A stretch of DNA of 64,000 nucleotides from Flectobacillus sp. BAB-3569 (GCF_002270355.1 NZ_NJFZ01000012.1:203856-267855); one strand, 5' to 3'. Counted from the stretch's first letter, positions 7,821-17,451 are shown. Notes: a model not told the origin generated them from the sequence alone. A program made the numbers and translations.

Positions 7821-9014
7821 ATGAAAAAACTATTTTTTATCCTATCTTTTTTACTCTGTCAATGTTCATTTGCCCAAAAAACGTTGCCAATTCTTAAGTC
7901 TAATGCCAAGACCATTAAGATTAGAGAAGGAAAATCCGAAATTCACGAGCAGCATCCTATCGCCAAGGCCAATCCTGATGTGTATGTCCCGAAACCATTT
8001 ACAAAAACACAAGAAATAACTTATATCTCAGATATTGATTCAATCACTTTCAAGGTTGAGATGAATAAAATAGTTGATTTTTTGATAGTTCAAAATGGAA
8101 AGGATACCATCAAAACACAAATTAACACCAATAAAAATCAAGTTATTAGCTATCCAAAATACGCTTATACCAAGAACAAGTCAGCAAAGCATGATACCAT
8201 CCCCTTTAGCATAGGGGAGGACAGTCGAATTTATTTGAAAGGAAGTATCAATAATTCTGACACGCTTACCTTTTTGTTTGATACAGGCGCTTCTGGTGTA
8301 GTATTATCTTCGCCATTGATCAATAAAAAAGTGAATGTAAAAATTGATGGTTCGGTTCTAAATGTTGGAACAGATGGAATGGAAAGAGTGCCTACAAGCG
8401 CTCAAAATACTTTAAAAATACAGGGATTAACCTGGAATCAAGTACCACTTCTAGCAATAGATTTCGGAGATTCCCCCTTCGATGCTGTGTTGGGTTGGGT
8501 GGCTTTTCAGAATAAAGTTATAAAAATCAACTATGAAACAAAAAAAATGATTGTGTATGACTCATTACCACCTATTTCTGGTGATTTTAGAAAGGTTGAT
8601 TTTAGATTAATTGATGGTATACCTTATATAAAATGCAAGATGATTGTGAATAATACTGAATACGAAGAATGGTTTGATTTCGATTCGGGTTCGGATGGTT
8701 CACTCAGTATTTCGAAGGAATATTTTATCAACAATAATTTAGCTGATAAGCTAAAAAAGCTGGGAGAATCTGGTTCGATTGGAACTACGGGTATCAATAT
8801 TGTAACAGATGTTGTATTGTTAAGAAGACTAAAAATAGCGGATTTTGAGCTATATAATATCCAGTTGAGTGTCCCTCAAAAAGATCCTGATACACCAGAT
8901 AGACTGGGAAATATTGGTAATCTAATCTTGAAACGCTTCACAACAATCATCGATTTTAGGAATAATTGTATGTATCTCAATCCGAATAACTTGATGTATT
9001 CACGGATGGATTAA
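7821..9014 (+). CDS. Secreted retropepsin-like aspartic protease (two active-site motifs)
   Basis: The ATG at 7821 is preferred over an upstream TTG because it begins a clean signal peptide (MKKLFFILSFLLCQCSFAQ). Two pepsin-like half-sites are visible: FDTGAS with D154 and FDSGSD with D288, each followed by strands of the retroviral-protease-like fold. The family includes periplasmic or secreted aspartyl proteases of Bacteroidota. With both catalytic aspartates in one chain, it may act as a monomer rather than as a retroviral-type homodimer. It probably follows the AraC gene in one transcript. Substrate unknown. Confidence 0.75.
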   Translation: MKKLFFILSFLLCQCSFAQKTLPILKSNAKTIKIREGKSEIHEQHPIAKANPDVYVPKPFTKTQEITYISDIDSITFKVEMNKIVDFLIVQNGKDTIKTQINTNKNQVISYPKYAYTKNKSAKHDTIPFSIGEDSRIYLKGSINNSDTLTFLFDTGASGVVLSSPLINKKVNVKIDGSVLNVGTDGMERVPTSAQNTLKIQGLTWNQVPLLAIDFGDSPFDAVLGWVAFQNKVIKINYETKKMIVYDSLPPISGDFRKVDFRLIDGIPYIKCKMIVNNTEYEEWFDFDSGSDGSLSISKEYFINNNLADKLKKLGESGSIGTTGINIVTDVVLLRRLKIADFELYNIQLSVPQKDPDTPDRLGNIGNLILKRFTTIIDFRNNCMYLNPNNLMYSRMD

Positions 9015-9065
9015 AATTTGCTTGCGCTGCTAGTGCTGGCTTTCTAGCCAGTACTAGCCATTTTT
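9015..9065. repeat. GCTAGTGCTGGCTTC-family repeat (copy)
   Basis: GCTAGTGCTGGCTTTCTAGC followed by CAGTACTAGCCATTTTTC; a short dyad placed directly after the protease stop codon, where it may act in 3'-end formation. Confidence 0.55.
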
Positions 9066-9245
9066 CAAAATTTACCCCTAAATTTAATCGCCAGTAAAGC
9101 CGATTAAACGCTGAATTTTCCTGTTGTTTTTTGTCATCAAATTGTCATCATTCTTTTTCTAAAGTGTTTTGGTTTACTCTTGAAAAAACTTGTAATTTGG
9201 CAATCTAGGAGATTTTCTCATGATAAACACTTTAACATATCTCAC

Positions 9246-9638
9246 ATGAAAAACAACATTTTCAAACTCGCCACTCTTGTATTATTCACTTTTGTTGTTG
9301 CGGTAAATGCCTCGTTGGCACAAGCACCAAAACGTATCGATTTTGCAAAGGAAGGTTCTAATTCTTTGGTATGGGAACAAAAAGTTGAAGCTAACAGCAG
9401 TAAAAGTTTTGTGTTCAAAGCAACGAAAGGACAAGTATTGACATTGAGTTTTATTGACGATACCAAAAAAGGTATGATGGAATTAGGTAAAGAGTCGATT
9501 GAGCCAAATGCTGACCCTTATCAGGCTACTATTTCGGTGACGAAAGATTATACTTTTATGGTTAAAAATAATAGTCCTAAAAAAACAAGCTTTAGAATTG
9601 CCATTAGTTTGGAGGACCCGAAAGCGAAAAAGAAATAA
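9246..9638 (+). CDS. Small secreted protein, possible PPC-like domain
   Basis: The start at 9246 gives a standard signal peptide (MKNNIFKLATLVLFTFVV, cleavage after ASLAQA); the longer frame from 9180 lacks one. The 130-residue product has a mature domain of about 105 residues reading VEANSSKSFVFKATKGQVL, then YTFMVKNNSPKKTSFRIAI. This resembles bacterial pre-peptidase C-terminal (PPC) beta-sandwich domains, though no protease is attached. The Lys-rich tail PKAKKK is unusual. It is monocistronic with its own terminator. Confidence 0.6.
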   Translation: MKNNIFKLATLVLFTFVVAVNASLAQAPKRIDFAKEGSNSLVWEQKVEANSSKSFVFKATKGQVLTLSFIDDTKKGMMELGKESIEPNADPYQATISVTKDYTFMVKNNSPKKTSFRIAISLEDPKAKKK

Positions 9639-9659
9639 ACAGCATAACTATTCAGTAGC

Positions 9660-9704
9660 AAAATCCCCAGTGATGACTTAAAAAACATTGCTGGGGATTT
9701 TTTG
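9660..9704 (+). terminator. Intrinsic terminator
   Basis: AAATCCCCAGTGATG pairs with CATTGCTGGGGATTT, followed by TTT. It ends the small secreted-protein gene. The remaining 250 nt up to the sigma factor are AT-rich with no further feature seen. Confidence 0.85.
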
Positions 9705-9956
9705 TTATACAGATACTTCTGTATTATTTTTGATTAAATATTGGAAAAGTACTATTATTATGTTGGTAAGTATTTTTGCTTTTCAATCGATTTCTGATGT
9801 ATTTCGGCACTATGTTTCCGTTTATTAAAATTTATTACAGTATTATTGGATGATTATGATACAATAATAATCCAAAAGTTATATTTTCTTGAAATTATTG
9901 AGTAGATTTATACTAGTATCCGATTTGGAATTAGTTACCTTATGATAAATGATTGA

Positions 9957-10553
9957 ATGACTACAAAGACTTTATATGATGAAAAAGAACTACTTATTCA
10001 TGCCTCTAATGGTAGTGAAGAGGCATTTTCTTTGATTTTTCATACGTATAAAAATAAGCTTTATGGTTATTTGTTTCGAATTACTGAATCTAGCGATGTG
10101 GCGGAGGATATTATACAAGAGATTTTTTTGAAACTCTGGAAAGATAAAGCTGATTTAGTAAACATTATTTCTTTTGATTCCTATCTGTTTAGAATGGCAA
10201 AAAATTATGCCATTAATTCCTTCAAATCCAGAGCTCGTCAAGCTTTGTTGTATGTCGAGTACCTCGAAACCCAAACTGAGGAGGACTACAGCACGGATCA
10301 TAAAATTCAGTTTGAAGAAACACAATTTTTGCTTCAACAAATTGTTGAAACATTGCCTCCACAACAAAAATTGGTGTATCAATTAAGCCGAGAGCAATAT
10401 CTCAAACATGATGAAATTGCGGAAATGCTTAATATTTCTCCACTTACCGTAAAAAATCACATTATTCAAGCCTTAAATACGATTAAGAAAAGCCTTAAAT
10501 ATCAGTCTGTTATCTTGATGGCTTTAGCTTTTTGGTACGAATTGAAAAAATAA
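9957..10553 (+). CDS. ECF RNA polymerase sigma factor (PUL-type, FecI-like)
   Basis: A 198-residue extracytoplasmic-function sigma factor. Region 2 lies at about residues 20-90 (AFSLIFHTYKNKLYGYLFRI, then DIIQEIFLKLW) and region 4 at about 120-180 (LPPQQKLVYQLSREQ, then EIAEMLNISPLTVKNHI). It is followed by a FecR anti-sigma gene and a SusC/SusD pair, the standard trans-envelope signalling cascade of Bacteroidota in which the STN domain of SusC signals to FecR. It probably drives transcription of the downstream PUL genes. Confidence 0.9.
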   Translation: MTTKTLYDEKELLIHASNGSEEAFSLIFHTYKNKLYGYLFRITESSDVAEDIIQEIFLKLWKDKADLVNIISFDSYLFRMAKNYAINSFKSRARQALLYVEYLETQTEEDYSTDHKIQFEETQFLLQQIVETLPPQQKLVYQLSREQYLKHDEIAEMLNISPLTVKNHIIQALNTIKKSLKYQSVILMALAFWYELKK

Positions 10554-10704
10554 TTTATTTTTTTTCAATTTGACTAGTCCTATCCTTTTTGACAATTGTC
10601 TTCTTTTTGCTAACCTCTTCCGTGAGCCCTTCGGTTACGAATTTTGACCATTGGGATATTAAATAAAACCATAATCCAAAGGGAGTAAACTCCATAGAAG
10701 TGAT

Positions 10705-11904
10705 ATGCCTTCGACACGAATTGACTTTTTGATAGATAAATATTTTCAAAGCTCCTGTTCCGAAGAGGAATTGCAGGAGCTCATGAAGTGGGTAGATACC
10801 AGTTCTGAATTAGAATTAGGACAAAAACTCGCAGGTGTTTGGAAAAATTACAAATCTGAGGGCGTAATGCCCGAAGAAATGTCAGAAAGAATCTTGAATA
10901 ATATTTTTAATCATCAGGACGATGAAACGCCTGTGGAGGAGGAGTATCAGGAGGTGAGTTTTTGGCGAACCACTTATGGCATGGCTGCCTCGGTGGCATT
11001 GCTCATAGGTTTGAGTTTTTTTGGTTGGTTACAGTACAACGTAAATTTAAAGAGAACCGAAAACCGAATTGTAGAAGTAAAATCGTTTGAACAACACGAT
11101 GTGCTCCCAGGGGGAGATAAGGCTGTTTTGACACTAGATGATGGCTCGAAAGTAGTTTTAGATAATTCTGCTAATGGAAGTTTGGGTAAGCAAGGAGAAA
11201 CAGATATTCGTAAAACCCAAAGTGGTAAAGTCGTTTATGAAGGTGGACAAGTAGCCGCGACTAAGCCAATGTATAATACCTTGACAACACCCAAAGGTGG
11301 TCAATATCAGGTGGTATTGTCAGATGGTACGAAAGTATGGCTTAATGCTGCTTCTAGCTTGAGATTTCCTACAGCGTTTACTGGTAATGAACGAAGAGTA
11401 GAAATGACAGGGGAGGTATACTTCGAAGTGGCGAAAAATCCAAAAATGCCTTTTAAAGTAGTAACCCAAGGACAAGAGGTTGAAGTTTTGGGAACACACT
11501 TTAATGTGATGGCATTTCAGAACGAAAAAGTGATTAAAACAACTTTGCTAGAAGGTTCGGTAAAAGTAAGTAATAATGAAAAGACGACTATTTTACAACC
11601 TGGTCAGCAATCAAAAGTTGGTATCAATAGCAATATTTTCAGAACGGTCAATGATGTGAATATTGAAGAGGAATTGGCATGGAAGAACGGCTATTTCCAA
11701 TTTAATGATGCCAGTCTAGAGCAGGTAATGCGTCAAATTGAGCGCTGGTACGATGTTGATATTGAATATGTTGGTAAAATATCCAACGAGCATTTTACGG
11801 GAAAGCTTCCTCGCAATACCAATCTCTCGAATGTGCTAAAGATTCTGTCTATGAGTGAAGTTGATTTTAAAATAGAGGGCAAAAAGATTATTATTACTCC
11901 ATAA
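10705..11904 (+). CDS. FecR-family anti-sigma factor
   Basis: An inner-membrane regulator of 399 residues. It has a cytoplasmic N-terminus (about residues 1-85) that would bind the sigma factor, one membrane segment at about 88-110 (YGMAASVALLIGLSFFGWL), a periplasmic FecR domain with TPKGGQYQVVLSDGTKVWLN and FDV-like core strands, and a C-terminal DUF4974 region (FNDASLEQVMRQIERWYDVD) that would contact the STN domain of SusC. It lies 151 nt after the sigma gene. Confidence 0.9.
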   Translation: MPSTRIDFLIDKYFQSSCSEEELQELMKWVDTSSELELGQKLAGVWKNYKSEGVMPEEMSERILNNIFNHQDDETPVEEEYQEVSFWRTTYGMAASVALLIGLSFFGWLQYNVNLKRTENRIVEVKSFEQHDVLPGGDKAVLTLDDGSKVVLDNSANGSLGKQGETDIRKTQSGKVVYEGGQVAATKPMYNTLTTPKGGQYQVVLSDGTKVWLNAASSLRFPTAFTGNERRVEMTGEVYFEVAKNPKMPFKVVTQGQEVEVLGTHFNVMAFQNEKVIKTTLLEGSVKVSNNEKTTILQPGQQSKVGINSNIFRTVNDVNIEEELAWKNGYFQFNDASLEQVMRQIERWYDVDIEYVGKISNEHFTGKLPRNTNLSNVLKILSMSEVDFKIEGKKIIITP

Positions 11905-12308
11905 GTGAAGTTTACTACTGAGTACAAATAGGGTGGAATTGCGTTCGTGGAAATTGATTTCCTATTAACTATGAAAAAAAATGAGCATCAATAGATTAGT
12001 AAATTACAAATACAATTTTAAGTCGACTGAGATACTGTATTTGTAAACTTAAGTAATCATGCAAAATAAGATTTGATCAACTGAGTATGTAAGGTTATGA
12101 AATTTTAAATTTTCATTCACAATTCATAACTCATAATTCAGCACTAATACTTATATCCTTTTAACTAGAACAGTGCCCGTGACGCTTATTTCACGACAAG
12201 ACATTGAACAAAGAAAAAGCGAAAACGCTGGCACGTCTTCGCTTACATTCGGAGTTTGATAAAAATCAGTTTTCCAAGTATCTTATTTTTTAAACCCCAA
12301 ACAAAAGT
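11905..12308. other. Intergenic region before susC with a MITE-like copy
   Basis: It holds the MITE-like element at 12047-12155 and, nearer the susC gene, a 30-codon frame (TLNKEKAKTLARLRLHSEFD onward, ending near 12290) that has no recognised relative. Any sigma-dependent promoter for the receptor should lie here, but none could be identified. Confidence 0.5.
12047..12155. repeat. MITE-like element, core type C (copy c)
   Basis: It begins with CTTAAGTAATCATGCAAAAT and ends with the inverted GCACTAATACTTA. The core has CACAATTCATAACTCATAAT. At about 109 bp it is close in size to copies a and h. Confidence 0.65.
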
Positions 12309-13469
12309 ATGAATCGCAATCCTATTTTCCAAATTAGGCTGGATTTGCCATGCCTTTCGGCTTCCTGTCGTGGGCACTTTTCCACAAAACTTTACAGGGT
12401 CATGAAACTAACCTTTATTTTATCGCTTACGATATGTTTACAGGTAAGTGCAGTTAGTTTTTCGCAGAGATTTAATATTAATCTTCGAAATGCTAGTGTT
12501 ACACAGGTTTTTAAAGAAATTGAACGTCAAAGCGGTTATACTTTTTGGTATAAATCCGATTTGTTGCAAAAGTCTGATAAAGTAACCGTTTCGTTGAAAA
12601 ACGCCAAACTTGAAGAAGTTCTTGAATCATGTTTTGCTAATGAGAAAATCGCATACTCTATTGTTGACAAAACTATTGTATTGAAACCTGCCAAAGTGGC
12701 GCCTGTATTGGCACCTGTCGAGGTGGTGGCAACTCCTGTAAAAGGTAAAGTAACCTCATCGACTGACGGTAAGCCTTTGGTTGGCGTGAGTGTGGCTGTG
12801 AAGGGTACTACTCGTGGTACTACTACCGATGCTAATGGGGAATTTTCGCTAAATGCATCAAAGAATGAAACGCTTGTGTTTTCATACATTGGCTTTAATG
12901 GCAAAGAGGTAGCCGTTGGTAATCAAACATTTATTACGCTTGCTTTACAAGAATCTGCTACTTCATTAACTGAGGTTGCAGTGGTTGGATATGGTAGCCA
13001 ATCACGCAAAAACTTATCAAGTGCTGTAAGTTCTGTAAAAACAGAAGAATTGAATAAAGGCGCAATGACTGACGTAGGTCAGTTGCTTCAAGGTAAAGTG
13101 CCAGGATTGAACATCACAGCAAGTGGTGACCCTAACAAGCCTGCCGCAGTGGTTATGCGTGGTGCGTCTACATTAAATAGCTCGCAAGGTCCATTTTATG
13201 TAATTGATGGAGTGCCAGGTGCTGATATTTCAACGATCGCACCAGATGACATTGCTACAATTGACGTATTGAAAGATGCTGCTGCTACTGCAATTTATGG
13301 TAACCGTGCTGCCAATGGGGTAATCATGGTAACTACTAAAAAAGGAAAAGCAGGACAAATGCAAGTTTCATATAGCTCATTCATCAGTGCTGAAAAAGTA
13401 TCTAGCAGATTAAACATGATGAATGCAGACCAATTGACAGATTTTTTGAAAAAACAGGTGTTGGTCTAA
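12309..13469 (+). CDS. SusC receptor, N-terminal part (signal, STN, plug)
   Basis: This 386-residue frame holds the signal peptide, the signalling STN domain, the carboxypeptidase-like domain and nearly all of the plug, ending prematurely at TAA 13467-13469. An alternative start at 12402 (MKLTFILSLTICLQVSAVSF) gives a shorter leader. Alone it could not form a channel. Confidence 0.6.
   Translation: MNRNPIFQIRLDLPCLSASCRGHFSTKLYRVMKLTFILSLTICLQVSAVSFSQRFNINLRNASVTQVFKEIERQSGYTFWYKSDLLQKSDKVTVSLKNAKLEEVLESCFANEKIAYSIVDKTIVLKPAKVAPVLAPVEVVATPVKGKVTSSTDGKPLVGVSVAVKGTTRGTTTDANGEFSLNASKNETLVFSYIGFNGKEVAVGNQTFITLALQESATSLTEVAVVGYGSQSRKNLSSAVSSVKTEELNKGAMTDVGQLLQGKVPGLNITASGDPNKPAAVVMRGASTLNSSQGPFYVIDGVPGADISTIAPDDIATIDVLKDAAATAIYGNRAANGVIMVTTKKGKAGQMQVSYSSFISAEKVSSRLNMMNADQLTDFLKKQVLV
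13442..13455 (+). other. Frameshift site in susC (T6-G-A6 tract)
   Basis: The tract reads TTTTTTGAAAAAAC. Upstream coding is in one frame and downstream coding resumes in the -1 frame immediately after the A run. The homology-like continuation KTGVGLTDKDDLG is intact, so exactly one nucleotide appears to be missing. Confidence 0.75.
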
Positions 13470-13483
13470 CGGATAAAGATGAT

Positions 13484-15664
13484 TTGGGTGCAAGTACGGA
13501 CTGGCAATCAGCTATTCAGAAAAGTACAGCTATTTCGACGAACCATAACTTATCGGTATCAGGTGGTGGCGAGCATAGCAACTATAGTGTAAGTTTAAAC
13601 TATGTTAAAAAGGACGGTATCCTTTTAAATAGCTCATTGGAAAGAGTAATTGGACGTTTGTCGGTAGAACAATACGCTTTAAAAGATAAATTGAAATTAG
13701 GCTTCTCGGTAACTAATTCAACGAGTGATGCGGAGGATATTCCTTATAGAAATACGGTTTTGTTGCAATCAACCTTGTATTTGCCTGTATCTCCAATCTT
13801 AAGAAGTGACGGTACTTATTTCGAGAATCTTCAAAATAATAATTATTACAACCCTGTGGCTATGATTAATAATAGCCAAATGAATACAAAGTACAGTAAT
13901 TTGATTGGAAGTTTCAAAGCTGAATTAAAATTACCTTTTGGATTGACGTATAATTTGAACCTTTCTTATCTTAACTCAAATAGCCTATCAGGAAGTTTTT
14001 ACAATAGTTATTATACAACTAATTACAACAATATGTATGATAACCCAGATCCAGGTTTGGGATTCCATACTAATCAACTTTTTGGAAAAAATGGACAGGC
14101 GAACCGTAGTTCATATCAAAATACTTCTAAAATCTTAGAAACGTATTTGACTTGGAATAAAGAATTCGGTGAGCACTCTATTGACGCTGTAGTTGGTTAC
14201 TCTTGGCAAAACAACAAAATTGGTGAAGGTTTTCAAGTAACGACCAGTAATATGCCAGTAGATAATATCGGCTATAACAACTTGGCTTTGAGTAATCCTT
14301 ACGGTATTTCAGGTTACCAGATTAGCTTCGGTCCTGATGGAGTTTACCAAGAAACAAGATTAATCTCTGACTTTGCTCGTTTGAACTACAACTACAAAAG
14401 TAAATACTTGTTACAAGCTTCGGTACGTAGAGATGGTAGTTCGGTATTTGGTGCAAACAATCAATGGGGGGTATTCCCATCGGTTGGGGTAGCTTGGAGA
14501 TTAAGTCAGGAGAATTTCTTAGAAGGACAGAACATCTTTGACGACTTGAAGTTAAGAGCAAGTTATGGTGTAACTGGTAACGCCTCAGGCTTTAATGCTT
14601 ATACTTCTCAGTTTATCTCAGGAAGCTTAGGAACATATTATTATAACGGAGCCTTGACAGGTGCTTTTGGTCCAACGAAGGCTGCAAACCCTGATTTGCA
14701 ATGGGAAAAAACTTCAACTACCAACATCGGTTTAGATTTTACTTTAGCAAAAAGTCAACTATCTGGTTCGATTGAATTTTATAACAAAAACACTACAGGT
14801 ATGATTTATTCATACAGTGTTGACCCAATCAAAGTACCAACAGGTAGTATTGTTGCTAACGGTGGAAGTATCAATAACAAAGGGGTCGAGTTGACTTTAA
14901 ATGCTAAATTGATTCAACAAGGTGCGTTCTCATGGAATAGTACATTGAACTTGGCACATAACAGCAACGTAATTACAAGTTTGACAAATCCGCTTTTTGC
15001 AGGTGGTGACTCAGTATTATTGTCACGTCCAGAAGGTGGAGGCCAATCGGGTCGTTCTTTACAGATTTTGAAAGCAGGTCGCCCATTAGGTCAGTTCTTT
15101 GCTTTGGAATATGCAGGAAAAAATGCCAGTGGAGTATCTCAATTTGTAGGTGCTGATGGTAAGTTGACAACAACACCAGTAGATGGAAAGGATTACAAAT
15201 ATTTGGGAAGTGCTCAGCCAAAATTGCTATTGGGTTGGAACAACACCTTCAAGTATGGTAATTTTGATTTGAATGTATTTATCCGTGGTGTCTTTGGAAA
15301 CAAGATTTTCAATGCAACTCGTGCCGATTTATTCAGACCAAATACAGCACAATATGCTAATATCTTGGTGGATGCAGGCAATGAATCTGCTGCTGATTAC
15401 AATGCTTATTTCTACTCTTCACGCTTTATTGAGGATGGAAGTTTTATCCGATTTGATAATGCTACTTTGGGTTATAATTTCAAGAAAATTGGAGTTCTTA
15501 GAAATCTTCGCGTGTATGGTTCTGTAAACAACTTGTTTGTTATCACAGGTTACAAGGGTATTGATCCAGAGGTAAACCAAGGTGGAATCGCGCCAGGGGT
15601 AGATTACAACAACTTCTATCCAAAAACTCGTACCTTCTTGTTAGGTGTTAATGTATCATTCTAA
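13484..15664 (+). CDS. SusC receptor, C-terminal part (beta-barrel)
   Basis: This 726-residue frame carries the barrel. Typical strands and the terminal motif are visible: LRASYGVTGNASGF, LDFTLAKSQLSGSIEFYNKN, VRRDGSSVFG and the closing FYPKTRTFLLGVNVSF with the usual aromatic C-terminal residue. It has no signal peptide, so it is not an independent gene. The reading is continuous with the upstream frame if one base is added at about 13454. Confidence 0.7.
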   Translation: MGASTDWQSAIQKSTAISTNHNLSVSGGGEHSNYSVSLNYVKKDGILLNSSLERVIGRLSVEQYALKDKLKLGFSVTNSTSDAEDIPYRNTVLLQSTLYLPVSPILRSDGTYFENLQNNNYYNPVAMINNSQMNTKYSNLIGSFKAELKLPFGLTYNLNLSYLNSNSLSGSFYNSYYTTNYNNMYDNPDPGLGFHTNQLFGKNGQANRSSYQNTSKILETYLTWNKEFGEHSIDAVVGYSWQNNKIGEGFQVTTSNMPVDNIGYNNLALSNPYGISGYQISFGPDGVYQETRLISDFARLNYNYKSKYLLQASVRRDGSSVFGANNQWGVFPSVGVAWRLSQENFLEGQNIFDDLKLRASYGVTGNASGFNAYTSQFISGSLGTYYYNGALTGAFGPTKAANPDLQWEKTSTTNIGLDFTLAKSQLSGSIEFYNKNTTGMIYSYSVDPIKVPTGSIVANGGSINNKGVELTLNAKLIQQGAFSWNSTLNLAHNSNVITSLTNPLFAGGDSVLLSRPEGGGQSGRSLQILKAGRPLGQFFALEYAGKNASGVSQFVGADGKLTTTPVDGKDYKYLGSAQPKLLLGWNNTFKYGNFDLNVFIRGVFGNKIFNATRADLFRPNTAQYANILVDAGNESAADYNAYFYSSRFIEDGSFIRFDNATLGYNFKKIGVLRNLRVYGSVNNLFVITGYKGIDPEVNQGGIAPGVDYNNFYPKTRTFLLGVNVSF

Positions 15665-15683
15665 TCCTCTTTTAGTTGAAATC

Positions 15684-17300
15684 ATGAAAAAGACATTTTT
15701 ACATATACTCGCAATCATTTTGATGTCGGGAGCTATGTTCTCCTGCCACGATTTGTATGTTCCTGTTACGACAGAACTTACTCCTGATGTATTCCCCTCA
15801 AATGCAGCTCAATATATTTCTGCGTCTGGCCCAGCCTATGTGGCGTTGAGAGGAAATTATGCTGTTGAATATTTTCAACAACAGTCTTTTAGTACAGATG
15901 AAACAATCATGCCTGCACGTGGTGGTAACTGGTTTGACGGTGGTCAAAACCAAACTATGCACTATCACACATGGACGCAAGACAACGGTTATTTGAATGG
16001 TAACTGGTACTGGATGTCGACGATTATTGGTGTTTCTAACCAAACTATCAATATTTTGAGAACAACAATGCCGTCTGGTGCAGCAAAAAATACAGGTATT
16101 GCCGAAATCAAAATGGTAAGGGCTTTTGCTTATTACATGATGATGGATAATTATGGAAATGTGCCTTTGGATACATTGTATGGTGATTTTACACCAAAAA
16201 CAAATACGCCAAGAGCACAAGTTTTTGATTTTGTTGAAAAAGAAATCCAATCATGTATTCCATTTTTAAGTGAGGTAAATGATGTAACTCAGTATGGTCG
16301 TCCGAACAAATGGACTGCTTATGCACTTTTGGCGAAGATGTATTTGAATGCTGAAGTATATACAGGTACAAAACGTTACGATGATTGTATTGCAGCTTGT
16401 GATAAGGTGATTGCTTCTGGAAAGTATTCAATTGAACCGAGAGCTTCTTATTTGCAGATGTTTTATCCAAACAACGGACCACAAATGAAGGAGTTTATCT
16501 TTGCGATTCCATACAATCCGACGATGTCTAATAGCTTCCCATTCCGTTCGGTAAATATTCACGCTCGTTACCAAGTACCAAGAAGTATGGCAAAACGCTT
16601 CAGTATGCCATATACTCCAGCAGGTTCGGCAAGTACATTGCCTGAGTACTATGCTTATTTCAATGACTCGAAAGACGTTCGTAATGGTCAATGGTTAACA
16701 GGATTGCAGTATATGGCAGATGGTGTGACTCCAATTACTGTGACGACTACAAATTTAGGATATGACCAATTCTATAAAGGAAGCAACCCAACAGAGGTGA
16801 AAACATTCCAAGTGAATCTAACACCTGATATCGTTTTGCGTCAAAGTGTTGCATCATTTGATGCTGGTAATGATGAAGTTGCATGGAACATGGGATATCG
16901 TAATATCAAGTTTTATCCTGATGCTACTTCTTTGAACCGTGACCAAAATAACGACGTTCCTGTATTCCGTTATTCTGACATTTTGATGATGAAAGCAGAG
17001 GCAATTTTGCGTGGTGGTGCTCCTACAGGTGGTGCAACGGCAGTTTCTTTGGTTAATCAAGTTCGTTCAGAACGTACTACTTCTCCTGCCTTGACGACAA
17101 TCGACTTGGAAGGAATATATGCAGAACGTGTAAGAGAATTTGCTTTTGAATCGTGGCATCGCAATGATATGATTCGTTTTGGAAAATTTGAAAACAAGTG
17201 GGGTTTCAAAACTAACGCAGACACTTACCGTAGAATTTTCCCAATTCCACGTAATGCCTTGCAATTGAATCCAAACTTGAAGCAAAACCCAGGCTATTAA
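15684..17300 (+). CDS. SusD/RagB-family glycan-binding lipoprotein
   Basis: The start at 15684 gives a lipoprotein signal (MKKTFLHILAIILMSGAMFSC, lipidated Cys at residue 21). The 538-residue product is an outer-membrane lipoprotein that caps the SusC channel and binds the glycan. TPR-like helices run through the first half (AEIKMVRAFAYYMMMDNYGN, AYALLAKMYLNAEVY). The SusD C-terminal signature appears as SDILMMKAEAILRGG, ERVREFAFESWHRNDMIRFG and IPRNALQLNPNLKQNPGY. It follows susC by 19 nt. Confidence 0.92.
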   Translation: MKKTFLHILAIILMSGAMFSCHDLYVPVTTELTPDVFPSNAAQYISASGPAYVALRGNYAVEYFQQQSFSTDETIMPARGGNWFDGGQNQTMHYHTWTQDNGYLNGNWYWMSTIIGVSNQTINILRTTMPSGAAKNTGIAEIKMVRAFAYYMMMDNYGNVPLDTLYGDFTPKTNTPRAQVFDFVEKEIQSCIPFLSEVNDVTQYGRPNKWTAYALLAKMYLNAEVYTGTKRYDDCIAACDKVIASGKYSIEPRASYLQMFYPNNGPQMKEFIFAIPYNPTMSNSFPFRSVNIHARYQVPRSMAKRFSMPYTPAGSASTLPEYYAYFNDSKDVRNGQWLTGLQYMADGVTPITVTTTNLGYDQFYKGSNPTEVKTFQVNLTPDIVLRQSVASFDAGNDEVAWNMGYRNIKFYPDATSLNRDQNNDVPVFRYSDILMMKAEAILRGGAPTGGATAVSLVNQVRSERTTSPALTTIDLEGIYAERVREFAFESWHRNDMIRFGKFENKWGFKTNADTYRRIFPIPRNALQLNPNLKQNPGY

Positions 17301-17451
17301 TAAGTGATGAGTTGCGAGTGTAGAGTTTTGAAAAATAACCTCAAATTTGCAACCACATCACGATTGCCAAATGAATTAAAATTTATTGAATAAGTAAATC
17401 ACTCTCATAAATTTTGAAATAGCGTATAATAAAATACGTTAGTGCTTTGTT

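Larger units (their letters stand above)
12309..15664 (+). pseudogene. SusC/RagA TonB-dependent receptor, interrupted by a frameshift
   Basis: Taken together the two reading frames encode one outer-membrane glycan importer of about 1,118 residues, a normal SusC length. The order is signal peptide, STN domain (about residues 52-120), carboxypeptidase-regulatory-like domain (about 135-210), plug with VVGYGSQSRKNLSSAVSSV and FYVIDGVPG, then the 22-strand barrel. The frame breaks at the A6 tract 13449-13454. Adding one A would restore LKKTGVGLTDKDDLGASTDW with no residue lost. This may be a real mutation, a phase-variable tract, a -1 slip on AAAAAA, or an assembly error. The STN domain ties it to the upstream sigma/anti-sigma pair. 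Confidence 0.75.
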
